Part shown: piece after piece, positions 47,088 to 58,448 of the stretch
Layout: each line of letters opens with the position of its first letter
How positions within the stretch are numbered: the first letter of the stretch is position 1
DNA from: Chamaelirium japonicum
Taxonomy: Eukaryota > Streptophyta > Magnoliopsida > Liliales > Melanthiaceae
Direction: 5' to 3'
Length of the DNA: 64,000 nt
Assembly (NCBI GenBank): GCA_947650365.1
Contig: OX393550.1
Coordinates: 96,142,951-96,206,950, forward strand
Position numbers and translations under genes: made by a program
The notes under the pieces: model-generated
Seen by the model: only the letters and a program-made list of their open reading frames with translations
The model's database searches: none
Told to the model about the DNA's origin: nothing

Positions 47088-47423
47088 TATTACGATTCTC
47101 ATGCCCCCTTAAAACCGGTGATGAGAGGGAGAGGGCAACAGTATATGAAGACGTGGAACTCCCACCCCTTTATGGATGTGGGACTATTCTCAACATCCGC
47201 CCGCACGCAGAGCTCATCTCGATCGGAGGGAAGGAGAAGATCTCGATCGGAGGGAGAAAGAGGGTGCGACGGGACATCATAGAGGGGAGACGGGATGGGG
47301 CCTAGCTCCGATACCATGTTACGATTCTCATGCTCCTTAAAACCAGTGATGAGAGGGAGAGGGCAATGGTATATGAAGACATGGAACTCGCACCCCTTTA
47401 CCGATGTGGGACTATTCTCAACA
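47088..47423 (-). mobile_element. Intact TRIM, minus orientation
   Basis: The LTRs are 47088-47195 (3') and 47317-47423 (5'), about 108 and 107 bp. The PBS complement gctccgatacca lies at 47305-47316. Exact 5-bp duplications TGATC flank it (47083-47087 and 47424-47428). The LTR core gatgtgggactattctcaaca is shared in type with the other TRIMs of the window. The 109-bp interior has a repeated ctcgatcggaggga and no coding capacity. Confidence 0.9.
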
Positions 47424-47625
47424 TGATCGATTAATCTTAAATCTGTATCATTGACCATTGACAATGTAGCTTTGTGAAAATTTGTCAAAAAAATCGAAGA
47501 TTATTTGCATCGAAATCCTTTTATTCATTTTTCCATAGAGAAAATTAGTGGGAAGTAATTCCCTACTAGCAACACTTGTTTCAGCAGCAGTCTTGAGCTA
47601 GGGTTTACTTTTCTTTCTTGCTAAC

Positions 47626-47739
47626 CTAAAGAGGCAAGTCTTTTGGAGAGCATGCACAACACTTTGTCATACAAGATTCTCCTGCTGCAGTACATGTCCA
47701 AAGGCAACCCATAGTGGCAGCCTCCATATTTATGGCCAT
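47626..47739 (-). CDS. Small Cys-rich ORF, unrecognised
   Basis: A 37-codon frame encodes Met-Ala-Ile-Asn followed by MEAATMGCLWTCTAAGE and SCMTKCCACSPKDLPL, with six cysteines in the last 26 residues. It lies at the 3' end of a longer open segment on the minus strand (to 48030). No signal peptide is evident. It may be the end of a transcript rather than a peptide gene; evidence for translation is weak. Confidence 0.2.
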   Translation of the reverse strand: MAINMEAATMGCLWTCTAAGESCMTKCCACSPKDLPL

Positions 47740-49679
47740 TCCTCTTTTTTTCTGAACAACTTGATTCCACCACCCAAAAAAGAAAGAAGAAAAGAAATGG
47801 GGAGAGGAGAGCAATGTGGTCACTAACTTCTCTTTCAGCAGCAGAAATGGCTCCTCTACAAACAATGAAACCTTGCTATAAATTGCTAGTCTCCCAGTAC
47901 ACTCACTAGCTGAATCCTGCCCACAAGAAAAAGAATCACACAGACCCAATTGAGTTGGGGTGGGGAGAAAGTGATTCCCTACCATCTTTGGATTTGGCCC
48001 ACATGGACAAAGCCAGAGCAAGCCTAGCATGGTTTTGTGGATGTATGTGAATTGGACAAGGAATCAAAGTACTCTTGTACAATAATATAGGAAAAACTCC
48101 ACAAACATAAACAAGTTGGAGGCTAGGTTTGATCATGTGATCAGGGGCAACCGATATGGAAGTGATCGACATTGATCGTAGAATTGTCGCAAGATAGATT
48201 ATACGGCAATCGGAAAGGTGTATCGCACGAGACTGTGGTCCCGATACTTATAGTAGTGGTGCAAGTATGTGTACACATTGGAAGAAATTATGTACCCTTG
48301 TCCATAAAACTCCTAGTGGATCCATCACTTTCCTTGCCAATTCAATTGTGAGCCAATTCCAAGGAGGTGCCAGTTTTACAAGTCCCATGACAGGGTTGCA
48401 GATAGAGAAGGAGCTAGCTCCCTGCAGAGCGCCGGCAAACCCTAGAGAAACCCTAGAGTGGTCCATGCATGGACTTCCCCCTATCTTTTCGGCTCATTGT
48501 AATCCATTGGTTGTGTGGTCCTGGCTTCCCTCCACCTCCAATAATGCCCTCACATCAACAAAGAACCAGCCTGTGCAGCTGCAATTACCCATTAAATATC
48601 TCATGTAGCATCAAAGGATTGTGATGCTATTTGTCCTGTATCTTTATTTTTCCATCGCTCATCGACGTGATCGTTGAAAGGATTCGAAGGGGACCATCGG
48701 GCACATGATCGACCACATAGGGACATACGCATAGCCTTTCCTCCCTTGCACATGCCTCTCTGAAATCCAATCTCATGCGCGATTTTATGCGTTCGAGGTC
48801 TTTTTAGAGGTATAATCTCTTTTATCACATGCGTCGAAATAATTAGCAAGGGGTCTACTTTCTATACTTTCAAATTAATTAATAAGTTCTTTTGTTGCAA
48901 TAGCAATTGCTTATTAATTCCATGCTATGCTTTCTATCCTTTCAAATTAATCAACAAGTTCTTCTTGTTGCAATAGAAATTGAAAGGCCAAATCTATCAT
49001 TTCTTCCTTCGATATAGAAATAAGCATCGAGCAATGGTAAGCCCCAACACTAATCTAAATGTAATGTTCGTTAATTCTAACGTTGCGGGAGAATGTTCAA
49101 AGAAGAGGACAGTCTTTCCTCGAACCGAGTAAGCCTAGGAATCCACCAAGGTCATCCTAGAAGCCACCAAGACAAGGAGACTACTTCGGAAATGTGGGAT
49201 TTCTTGGATGAAGATTGCATCGTCACCAAGATAGGTGAGGTGGTAGACTTGCGATCCAACATCAGGACTCCCCTTCTTTAAAGAACCCACCCTCGAGTTC
49301 ATTGCTAAAATTTGAACTATCTTCTCCACGATCCACATAGGTACCATCATAGTATCGACATGATCTCGTAAGTTCAGGATGACGACCGATCAGGTAATGA
49401 CGAGCTATCGAAAAATCTGATCATCGTCTTCTGCTACACATAAACAAGACATCTACTATCCTACATCATTACCACAAATTTCGGCAAACAAAGACAAATT
49501 ATACATAATTTTTAATCCAAAAAGTAATCTTAAATTTCTTTTGATCACTGAAAATCCCTCCATCGGTATAGATTACCATGAAGATCTACAGTGGTCATGG
49601 AAATCACTCATTTAAGACAGTGATATAATTTTTATTATTTTCAATCACAAGAGATCCCTCCTCCATCACTCTCCCTTAA
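47740..49679. other. Low-copy-looking DNA without a supported gene
   Basis: No transposon ends recognised. A ~80-bp local duplication (ctttcaaattaat, caagttcttYttgttgcaat) lies at 48860-48985. Several open frames have no domain signal. Confidence 0.45.
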
Positions 49680-50080
49680 GTTGGAGCAAAAATGTTGATC
49701 AAGCTCAACTTGGAGAAGATCTCATGAAACATCTTAGAAGGTAGCCCTTTGGTAAATATGTCCGCGGTTGATCGTTGCTACGAATGTAAGTACACGAATG
49801 ACGTTGGCTTGAATTTTCATGCGTATGAAGTGGCAATCAACTTTGATGTGTTTAGATAATTCATGAAACACTGAGTTGGAAGCAATGTGTATAACTAATG
49901 ATTGGTGCAGAACATGTGAAAAAAAGAGAAGCTTTTATACACATGTACCCAAGAGAGTTTGAAAAACCAATTCACTTCTGGTAAAGGCCATTGCTTTATG
50001 CTCAACTTCGGCGCTAGAAAGAACAACATACTATGTTTTCTCATTTATGCAACTTTAATTGTCTCCATCAAATGTGTGGT
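49680..50080 (-). pseudogene. Degenerate copia RNase H, part 1 (3' part), split by an LTR insertion
   Basis: Minus-strand remnants resembling the end of copia pol, including a stretch like AEVEHKAMA and HIKVDCHFIRMKI, followed by a purine-tract-like region near 49672-49680. It stops at 50080 where a solo LTR starts and continues at 57147. Many stops. Confidence 0.6.
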
Positions 50081-51079
50081 TGTGGGCATCGAAATTAGCC
50101 CCTAAATAAAACCCGGCCCAAACGCAATGGCCCACACACGAAGCCCGGCCCGTGCACAACGGCCCGCAAAAGAAAAAGGCCGAACCCGACTCGGATAGAC
50201 CCAAGCGAGCCCAACCATGCGAGTGGAGCCTACCGGGCCCACTACCCGAAGCCGAAAGGGGGCCGGGCGAGCCGACCCGAAAGTGGGGCCCACCAGCTCC
50301 TATATGAAAACGCACCCCTCCCCCCACGGGGAGGTGTGACCGACCAAAAGAAAAATAGACAAGAAAAGGAAAACAGCACCATGCACATTGAAGATAACCC
50401 GGACGTCTATGCAACCGCGTCGATCCCTTGATTCGACAGAAAAAATTGAAAGTTGTGTCACCATCGATTTAAATGTACAAAGATGGCTCATATCTTGAAA
50501 AATTGAGCTCAATCTAGCCCCCATAACCGCCGCTACAAAAATGGAACGAGAGAAAAGTTATTTTCCCCTAAAAAAGGAAGATAAATCCCAACAGTTATAA
50601 AGAGAGATATTCAAGGGATTCAAAAATTGTAACCATATCTCTCACATCCTCCCCCCTTCACCTATTAATAGAGAGCAGAGGGATGGCTTCAAGGGTCGAA
50701 AGCTAGAGACGTGAAGGCTCTGCAAAGAAGAAAGCTCTAACGCTTGACGACCAAATACTTCACAAGGCACGAGCAAGCGCATCCCAAGGGAACGGCATAA
50801 CCCACAAAAGTCTTTATCAACATGAAGATCTTGCACAAAAAGATCAAAACTTCGACTCCTTGCACAAAAAAGAAAGTTTACAAAAAAAGGCTCGGAGTCG
50901 GCATCATCTTGCCGTCTTTAACAAAGTCCACACTATAACCGTCGCATGGAGATTGGTGCTACACTCGCCGTCTTCAACAAAGCCGACGCTACAACCGTCA
51001 CACGGAGATTGGTGCTACACCCGCCATATTCATCAACAAAAGTCGACACTACAATCGTTGCACAGAGATCAATGCTACA

Positions 51080-51256
51080 TGTTAAGATGTATTCATGTAT
51101 ATACATACACTCAGTGTATAAATGACTCACATGTATTCACCTTATATAGGTCTATTGGCCTAATAAGAGATTCATTCCATTCTCTCCCCAAACCCTAGCC
51201 ATCTCTCTCTCTCTATCTCTCTCTCTTTTCTAGGGTTTGTCACATGGTATCAGAGC
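51080..51256 (+). repeat. 5' LTR and PBS of the copia element
   Basis: The LTR contains a CT-rich patch (51200-51230) and is followed without a gap by the tRNA-Met PBS. Confidence 0.95.
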
Positions 51257-51766
51257 AAGGTTGATCGTCGGTGTCTACGGCTCCCTTGTCTCCGTCGATC
51301 GATCGAGATCGACTCCCAAGCCTCCCGCGTCCACTGATCTGCTCTCCTCATATCTGATCGATCGAGCCGTGCTCTGCTCTCCTCAGATCTGATCGATCGA
51401 GTCTCCCGCGAGATCGTCTCCCGAGCCTCCCGCGAGATCGTCTCCCCTGTTCCGCGCGACTCCTGCATCTAGTGCCACCGTGCTCTGCTCTCCTCAGATC
51501 TGATCGATCGAGCCTCCTGCGAGATCGTCTCCCGAGCCTCCCGCGAGATCGTCTCCCCTGCTCCGCGCGACTCCCGCGTCCAGCACCGCTCGCGCCCTAA
51601 TCTGCTGCGACTCCAGTGCCGCTCGCCTCTGCTCCGCGCTACTCCTGTGCCCTCTGCTGCAACTCCAGGGTCTCGCGCCCTCTGCTCCGTGCGACTCCCG
51701 CATCTTGCCTAATTTGATCCGAGGGAGGGACCCCTCGAGCTCTTCGACCCTTCCCTCTCTCCGGAC

Positions 51767-52745
51767 ATGTCCTTGACTTCTTCGATGACGACTCCGTCGT
51801 CTCATCCGGTGACTCCCTATGAGATTCCACGGGATTTTCTCCCGCTTGCCACCGACTTTCTTCTCCAAGAGGCCTCCGATTGGCCGGCATGGTCAGCCAC
51901 GGTGGAATCCACCCTTGAGGGTCGCAATCTTCGAGGACACCTTGATGGCTCTTTCATGCTTTCTGCTCCCGATGCAGAATACGGTCCCTGGCGCCTTCGT
52001 GATCAGCGCATCAAGGCCTACCTTGTTGCGTCTGTGGATTGTTCTCTTCGCCGGGACATGGTTGGGCTTGCCACTTCTGCTGCGATTTGGGGTCATCTCA
52101 CTGCTCGCTTTGTTGAGAAGAGTGGAGCGCGTGAGTATCAGCTTCTTACATAGGCTCAGTCGGCACAGCAGGGAGAGTTGACGGTCTAACAGTTTTATTG
52201 TCAGATGCGCTCCTATAGGCGTGATCTTCAGGATCTTGCTTCCGTTCCTGACCCGTCACGTGCTGTAGAGTATCAGCTTTACTGGGAGCGCCTTCAGCTC
52301 TATCAGTTATTCGCTGCCCTACGACCAGAGTTCAGTGCTTTGGCCGGTCAGCTTCTTCACCGGGACAGTCTTCCTCGTCTTGATGAGGCTGTGGCTGAGT
52401 TGGTAGCTGAGGAGACTCGTCTGCGTACTCTTGCCTCCAGGGCCTTACCTCTTCCACCCAGTCTTCAGGGTGTACTTGCTGCGCTCGGCCACCAGTCTCA
52501 GGCCCACCAGTGTCTTTTGTGCCTTCTCTCTCAGCTACTGCCTCCCATGGTAGACCGTTTTGCAATCACTGTTAGATACCGGGTCACTTCGTGGACACTT
52601 GCTTCTCACTTCATCCAGAGAAGAGTCCTAGCTACAAAGATCGAGGTCGAGGATGAGGTCGAGGTCGTGGTCGCCCAGTTCCTACTGCTGCTGCTGCCTC
52701 TTCCGTCTCAGCTGGCGAGCTACAGTCTATTCGTGAGGAACTAGT
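51767..52745 (+). pseudogene. gag of the copia element, interrupted
   Basis: From Met at 51767 the frame encodes a copia Gag (DWPAWSATVESTLEGRNL, then DQRIKAYLVASVD). It is cut by TAG at 52151-52153 and TAA at 52187-52189, both fitting glutamine codons changed by C-to-T. The downstream part (52205-52560) has the gag region rich in LRPEFSALAGQLL. A CCHC zinc knuckle (CNHC ... IPGHFVDTC) follows in another frame around 52561-52605 and contains a further TAG (52573-52575). Confidence 0.85.
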
Positions 52746-52829
52746 TCAGCTTAGACTCTGTCAACAGTCTGTCGCTACTCCTGGACCTTCCAGCGCCTCA
52801 GCCTTCTCTGCCTCTTCTGGTAGTCCCAC

Positions 52830-53130
52830 TGTTTGGATACTGGATTCGGACGCCTCACACCACATGACTCCGGATGCCTCCCTGCTCACTGCCTGTCAGC
52901 CTGCGACTCACCTGCCACTGATCCACACTGCAGATGGTTCTCGCTTAGCCATCTCACAATCTGGATCCATTACTTCAGCCTCCGCCCCTGCTTGCCATCT
53001 CTCCTTATCCTCTGTGCTTCATGCTCCCACACTCCACATGCATCTGATTTCTGTTAGTGCTTTGTGTGACTCTGGCTGCTCTGTGACATTTATCTCTTCA
53101 TCTTGTTCTGTGCAGGATCTGCGTACTAGC
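52830..53130 (+). pseudogene. Copia protease with altered active site
   Basis: The segment WILDSDASHHMT corresponds to the copia aspartic protease motif, but the residue after Asp-Ser is Asp (codon 52849-52851), where the family has Gly. The glycine of the D-S/T-G triad is needed for the active-site fold, so this copy should be inactive. The change fits G-to-A. The frame ends near 53130. Confidence 0.8.
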
Positions 53131-53404
53131 TGACCGATTAGAGCAGGTCGTAAGGCAGGCGGACTCTACCAGATGGAGTTTCTTCACTATTTGGATCCGT
53201 CATCATCTGGGTTTTGTGGAGTTGTTTCTCCTGATGCTGACTGTGGCATAGGAGACTAGGTCATGTGTCGGAACCGTGACTTAAGAGATTACTCCATTCT
53301 GGAGCTCTAGGTCGTGGTCATTTTTCATCTTTATCTACTTGTATTGGCTGCAAGCTCGCAAAAGCTGTTGTCCTTCCCTTTTCATCCAGTACTTCTCAGA
53401 GCTC

Positions 53405-54640
53405 TGCTCCTTTTGATCTTGTTCACTCTGATATTTAGGGACCCTCTCCTCTCCCTTCTATGACTGGGTATTTATATTATGTCTCGTTTGTGGATGATTA
53501 CAGTCGCTACATGTGGGTCTACCTTCTTCGCCGTCGATCGGATATCATCCAAGTCTATAAGGACTTCACCTCCATAATTCACACGCAGTTTAGTCAGTGC
53601 ATCAAGATCTTTCGATCTGATTGTGCCCTTGAGTATCTATCTACCGCTATGCGTAGCCTTATTCAGTCCCATGGGACTATTTTCCAGCACTCGTGTCCTC
53701 ACATCCATGAGCAGAATGGTATTGCTGAGCAAAAACATCGTCATAATCTTGCGACTACTCGTGCTCTCCTTCTTTCTGATTCTGTTCTTTGGCGCTTCTG
53801 GGCTGAGGCTCTTCTCACCTCAGTCCAGCTCATTAACATCACTCCTTCGTCGGTTCTTCCGGATGACTTGTCTCCTCATGAGTGTCTCCTCTCTATCACT
53901 CCTGACTACAGCCCTCTTCACACTTTTGGGTGCACCTGTTTTGTTCTTCTTCCTCTCCATGAGCGCACGAAGCTGTCTGCTCAGGCAGCTAAGTGCATCC
54001 TTCTTGGGATCAGCACTGAGCACAAGGGATACCGCTGTTATGACCCTGTTGCTCATCGCTTGCGTATCTCTCGACACGTCTCCTTTGTCGAGGATACGCC
54101 CTACTACTCTCCTGAAGCTCAGGATCTCACCTTCCTTGAGGTTTCTTCTCCTCTATCATCGACACCTATGCCTCCCTCGTCAGCCTCTCTGGTCCCTCCG
54201 ACTCCGTCGGCTCCTTCCCCGCCACCAGCTCCCTCGGCACCACAGGCTCTTTTGCTAGTTGTTTCCCCAGCGTCTCCAGGGGACTCCTCCGAGGCTTCCT
54301 CTTTTATGCCTGTGCCTCTCTCTCCTCCCCGGATTGTCTCTCCATTTCCTCAGGTTTACTCTCGCCGGCCTACCCCTGTGTCTCTGTGTCCTTCCTTCTC
54401 AGTGGATGTCGGCTCCCCTGTTGTTGAGGTTAATCCTGGTTTTCCGCCTCCTGTGTCGGCTCCGTCATTGTCAGTCGTGGATCCGTACCCGCCTCGCTAC
54501 CCTCAGCGCCAGCATCACTCGCCTGACCGCTTTAGCCATAACACTGGGCCTCCTGATCGTTTTGGTTTTGCCTCTGTCTGCAGTTACTCACCTCAGTTTA
54601 CTGCCTTTCTTACTACTGTGCACGCAGATCAAGAGCCCCG
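53405..54640 (+). pseudogene. Copia integrase and proline/serine-rich linker
   Basis: The integrase core begins around SFVDDYSRYMWVYLL (first Asp), followed by FRSDCALEYLS (second Asp; the usual Asn-Gly-Gly-Glu is altered) and HEQNGIAEQKHRHN (Glu). The C-terminal GCTCFV, KLSAQAAKCILLG and GYRCYDP motifs are present. From about 54150 to 54640 the frame is the long Ser/Pro-rich linker to reverse transcriptase. The zinc-binding N-terminus is upstream in broken frames. Confidence 0.87.
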
Positions 54641-55502
54641 GTCCTACTATGAGGTAGTTCAGTTTCCTCAGTGGCATCAGGCTATGGATGAGGAGTTTCA
54701 GGCCTTTCAGCAGACTCAGACCTGGGATGTTGTCCCTCTGCCCTCTGGCGTTGAGCCTATCAACTGCAAGTGGATCTATAAGGTCAAGCACCGACCTGAT
54801 GGCTCCATTGAGCATCACAAGGCTCGGGTGGTGGCTCGTGGCTTTACTCAAGAGTATGGCGTTGACTACGAGGAGACTTTTGCTTCGGTGGCTCAGATGA
54901 CCACCGTTTGAGCTCTTCTGGAGGTTGCAGCTATTCATCGATGGGCCCTTCCTCAGATGGACATGAAAAATGTCTTTCTTCACGGTGACCTGTCTGAAAC
55001 GTTTTACATGGATCCTCCTCTTGGTCTCTGTGTTCCTTCTCAGCACGCGTGTCGTCTTCGTCGGACCATTTATGGGCTCAAGCAAGCTCCTCGCGCCTGG
55101 TTTGAGCGGTTCCGTCGTGCTGTCAGGGAACTTGGTTACTCAAAGAGCAGTCAGGACCACTCTCTCTTTGTCAAGTCGTCCCCGCAGGGCCGGGCGATCC
55201 TACTGCTATACGTGGACGACATGATCATCACTGGAGATAACTCTGCTGCGATTGCTAGTCTTCAGCAATACTTGAGGAACCAGTTTCAGATAAAGGATTT
55301 GGGTACGCTTCGCTACTTTCTTGGTCTTGAGGTTGCATACAGTGCAGACGACATTCTGCTCTCTCAGCAGAAGTACCCTTCAGACATCCTTAGTCGTGCC
55401 GCCCTCACAGATAACCGCACAGTAGACACCCCTCTTGAGCTTCACTTGAAGCTACGTCCTACAGATGGAGTTCCTTTTTCAGATCCCACTCGATACAGGT
55501 AG
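54641..55502 (+). pseudogene. Copia reverse transcriptase
   Basis: Motifs in order: WHQAMDEEFQAFQQTQTWD, INCKWIYKVKHRPDG, ARVVARGFTQEYGVDY, then TGA (54909-54911), MDMKNVFLHGDL, YGLKQAPRAWFERF, and the catalytic LLLYVDDMIITGD. The frame ends at TAG 55500-55502. Both stops fit C-to-T (CGA and CAG). Apart from the stops, the catalytic residues are intact. Confidence 0.9.
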
Positions 55503-56152
55503 ATTGTGGGACAGCTCGTCTACCTCTGCATCACTCGGCCTGACATTGCACACGCTGTCAGCATTGTCAGTCAGTTTGTTGCAGCTCCATACTCAGTTCA
55601 CTATGGTGCTTTTCTTCGGATCCTCCGGTACTTCAGAGGTATAGTTACTCGCTCTTTGTTTCTGTCATCGTCCTCCTCTCTCAGCCTTCGAGCCTATTCA
55701 GATGCAGACTGGGCTGGAGATCCGACTACACGCCGCTCCACCACTGGTTACTGCTTGTTTCTTGGCGACTCTTTGATATCCTGGCGCAGCAAGAAGCAGA
55801 AAGTGGTGTCTCTCTCTAGCACTGAGGCTGAGTATAGAGCCATGGCCTCCACGACTAAGGAGATAGTTCACCTTCGACATCTCCTCAGTGATCTCAGTGT
55901 TACTTTCTCTGAGCCTACTCCACTGTGATAGCCGGAGTGCTATTCAGATTGCTAGCAATCCGGTTTTTCATGAAAGGACAAAGCACATCAAGATTGACTG
56001 TCACGTCGTCCGACAGGAGTATGAGGCCATGACAATCTCACTACCCTTCGTTCCCTCAGTAGAGCAGATCACAGACATCTTCACGAAGTCACATCCTACG
56101 CCACGTTTTCGGTCTTTGATTGCCAAACTCTTGGTGCATGATCCACCCTGAG
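55503..56152 (+). pseudogene. Copia RNase H
   Basis: YSDADWAGDPTTRRSTTGYC, then SWRSKKQKVVSLSSTEAEYRAMA, are the copia RNase H motifs. A small deletion near 55925 shifts the frame. The remaining end ([28 protein letters not shown]) is in the next frame up to 56151. Confidence 0.88.
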
Positions 56153-56164
56153 TTTGAGGGGAGG

Positions 56165-56327
56165 TGTTAAGATGTATTCATGTATATACATACACTCAGT
56201 GTATAGATGACTCACATGTATTCACCTTATATTGGTCTATTGGCCTAATGAGAGATTCATTCCATTCTCTCCCCAAACCCTAGCCATCTGTCTCTATCTC
56301 TCTCTGTCCTTTCTAGGGTTTGTCACA
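56165..56327 (+). repeat. 3' LTR of the copia element
   Basis: Direct repeat of 51080-51244 with a handful of substitutions and a 2-bp length difference. Confidence 0.95.
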
Positions 56328-57146
56328 CTACAACCGCCGTCTTCAAAGAAAGCCTTCGACTCCGATCACACCAAAGAAGCCCAAAGAAGAAGAAGAGAAG
56401 CAAAGCCGACGCTACAACCTTCACCGTCAAAGTTTCATCCCTAAAAGGCGAAAGCTGGAAGAATAAAGAAGACTCGGAGACATGCCATAGTCGTTCAAGA
56501 AAAAGATCAAGCCAAAAAAAAGCCGAAGCCGAAGCAAAGCAAAGGTAAAGCATGCGCCAAAGCAACACACATGCCAAAGCCGACGAACTACGACAATCAC
56601 GAGCAAAAGCAACACACGTTCTAGCCGATACGAAGTGAAGTCCGGAAGAACTAAAACACCACAAGTCTCTCCGTCTATGTTCAAGTGCAAGCGCCAAAAC
56701 AAAGCAAAAGCCAGAGCCATACCAAAGTGAAGCTAAAGTCAAATCCAAAGACGATGCCGAAAGCAAGATCAACGCCGCGAACCGACGATCCACCGCCGAG
56801 GTCTAGCAAGAGCCGAGGGAGATGCGAATATCGTGGAAACAACACCGAAAGCTCCATAGTCGAAAAAGCATGAAGCATGGAGGGGACAAAAGCAAATGCC
56901 AAAACTACTCGAGCTCTCAAGAAACCTGAAACCTTGTAAAGACCACTGTCCTGGGCAACCCCTCCAGAGCTCTCGCACGAAATAACGTAGAGACGCGGAT
57001 CAAAGGGACCCTCCAGAGGATCTCTCCCAGAATATCCTGATCAAATTTTCGCCGCACCCGGCTCACCACCCCCGAGTCATCGGGAACCGGCTTTGTAATT
57101 TTCGTGTGCGCAATAAAGACAACCCGTATCTTTTTCCGTGCATACA

Positions 57147-57275
57147 ATGGTATTCACAAGTAAAGCATCTATCAATAAGACTTACAGCCCAATCGGTATT
57201 AATGTAATATTGGAGACTGGTAGGTCCATTTCTTTGCATCCATACACCATGAACAGGAGAACTCTTCAAATTGTC
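57147..57275 (-). pseudogene. Degenerate copia RNase H, part 2, continuing from 50080
   Basis: The minus strand reads INTDWAVSLIDRC, corresponding to the D-A-D-W-A-G segment of copia RNase H, which precedes the part at 49680-50080. The two pieces are contiguous if the solo LTR is removed. Confidence 0.65.
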
Positions 57276-57279
57276 GAAG

Positions 57280-58448
57280 AGTTATATGAATAAAATTCAT
57301 GTAGGTATCTCGCAGCAATGCATGAACTCGATCACAAGACTGACAACACAGTAATTATCAAGAATGTGATAATTAATATAGTAGTTACCAGCCAATCGCT
57401 GAAATTATATCATATTCTCTAAGGCTATGTTTGGTTGGTTGATGAGAAAGCGTAATCCCCACAAGAAAATAATTTACTAAAACCCAGCTTTCCGTCAAAT
57501 CCATAAAAATTTTCTTGCCAAAAGCATGGGAAAACACAAGAATTCTATTCTTTTGCAGACAACCAAACAGTAGCAAGAAAATGCACTTTTTTCTTTTCAT
57601 TCCATTTCCTTTCCAATGGTTTTATTTCCTGCAAAACTTTCTCTGAAACCAAAACAACCTAAGGTAGCACCATCAGAATTTAGTTTGTGAGAGCTATCGA
57701 AGGGGATTGAGGCAGGCTCTGCACCAATCTTACTTGTTTCCTTCAATATATCCCCTTTGATTAATGAATAAGCTCTTCTTACAGTGAGCTATTTCCTTTC
57801 CCAAAAAACACCTCATGATTTTCAAAATTATGACATCAAATTTCTGTGTAGAAGAGGGTTTAAGTGTACGTGTTATATCTCGGATATCATCCCCTGTAAT
57901 GACCAAGTCTTTTTACCCGCTTCTAGGTGTTTGTGTCATTGCTTCCATGTATACTTTCACTCTCTATCATAGATTATCCAAGAAGTCTCGTCTCTCTGTA
58001 GACTATTTGGCGGATGAAGAGTATACCACAGTCTACGTATCGAGGATAGAACCAAATGGTCGTTGTAACCTGCTCGTCAACCTGGCTTGAATGGAACAAT
58101 GGTATTTTTGCCACAAAATCCAACAGTGTCAGAGTTGTCATGAAAATAAACTTTATGAAAAAAGAAAAGGAAAAAAAAAGAAGAAAGAAAGACAGAACTC
58201 GCATTTTTATGTCTCACATAAGCGAACATCAAGTTTATAGATGCAAACCAACTGAATACAATTACTTGCCAAAAAAACACAATTACTCATATTAAGCTGG
58301 AAGTTAAAAGCACACATGGGACCATGCTTTCCCTGCTATTATTCGACTCATAAAGTAAAATTGTCACACATTATCAATGAAAGTGGCACTAGACTCGAAA
58401 ATATTTCAACCTCAAATCACTCAAAAAAAAAAAACTTAAGCTGACAAA
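57280..58448. other. No transposon recognised; probable 3' flank of the aldo-keto reductase exon
   Basis: AT-rich. The part next to the stop codon at 58449 would be 3' UTR of the minus-strand gene. Confidence 0.4.

Larger units (their letters stand above)
51080..56327 (+). mobile_element. Full-length Ty1/copia retrotransposon, decayed
   Basis: LTRs are 51080-51244 (165 bp) and 56165-56327 (163 bp), with ends TGTTAAG and GTCACA. The PBS TGGTATCAGAGC (51245-51256) and purine tract gaggggagg (56156-56164) are in place. Exact 5-bp duplications CTACA flank it (51075-51079 and 56328-56332). Domain order is copia-type: gag, protease, integrase, reverse transcriptase, RNase H. The LTRs differ at only a few positions, so it is young relative to its host LTR, but the coding part already has several stops and shifts. 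Confidence 0.95.
50081..57146 (+). repeat. Second solo LTR of the large gypsy-like family, interrupted by a copia element
   Basis: It begins tgtgggcatcgaaattagcc like 40850 and ends ccgtgcataca. The flanks gtggt (50076-50080) and atggt (57147-57151) match at 4 of 5. Without the inserted copia (51080-56327 plus one target copy) it is about 1.81 kb. It carries the same 60-bp gccgtcttc tandem repeat as the first copy; the copia insertion is in that repeat. Confidence 0.82.

Noticed and set aside
48240-48600. A second microRNA hairpin around ggagctagctccctgcagag
   Set aside because: No match to a conserved plant miRNA seed and no extended foldback visible.
40850-57146. The two large solo LTRs as the pair of one element
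   Set aside because: The first has its own exact CCAGC duplication directly at both ends and no PBS follows it; the 7-kb between holds unrelated MITEs, LINE, SINE and TRIM insertions.
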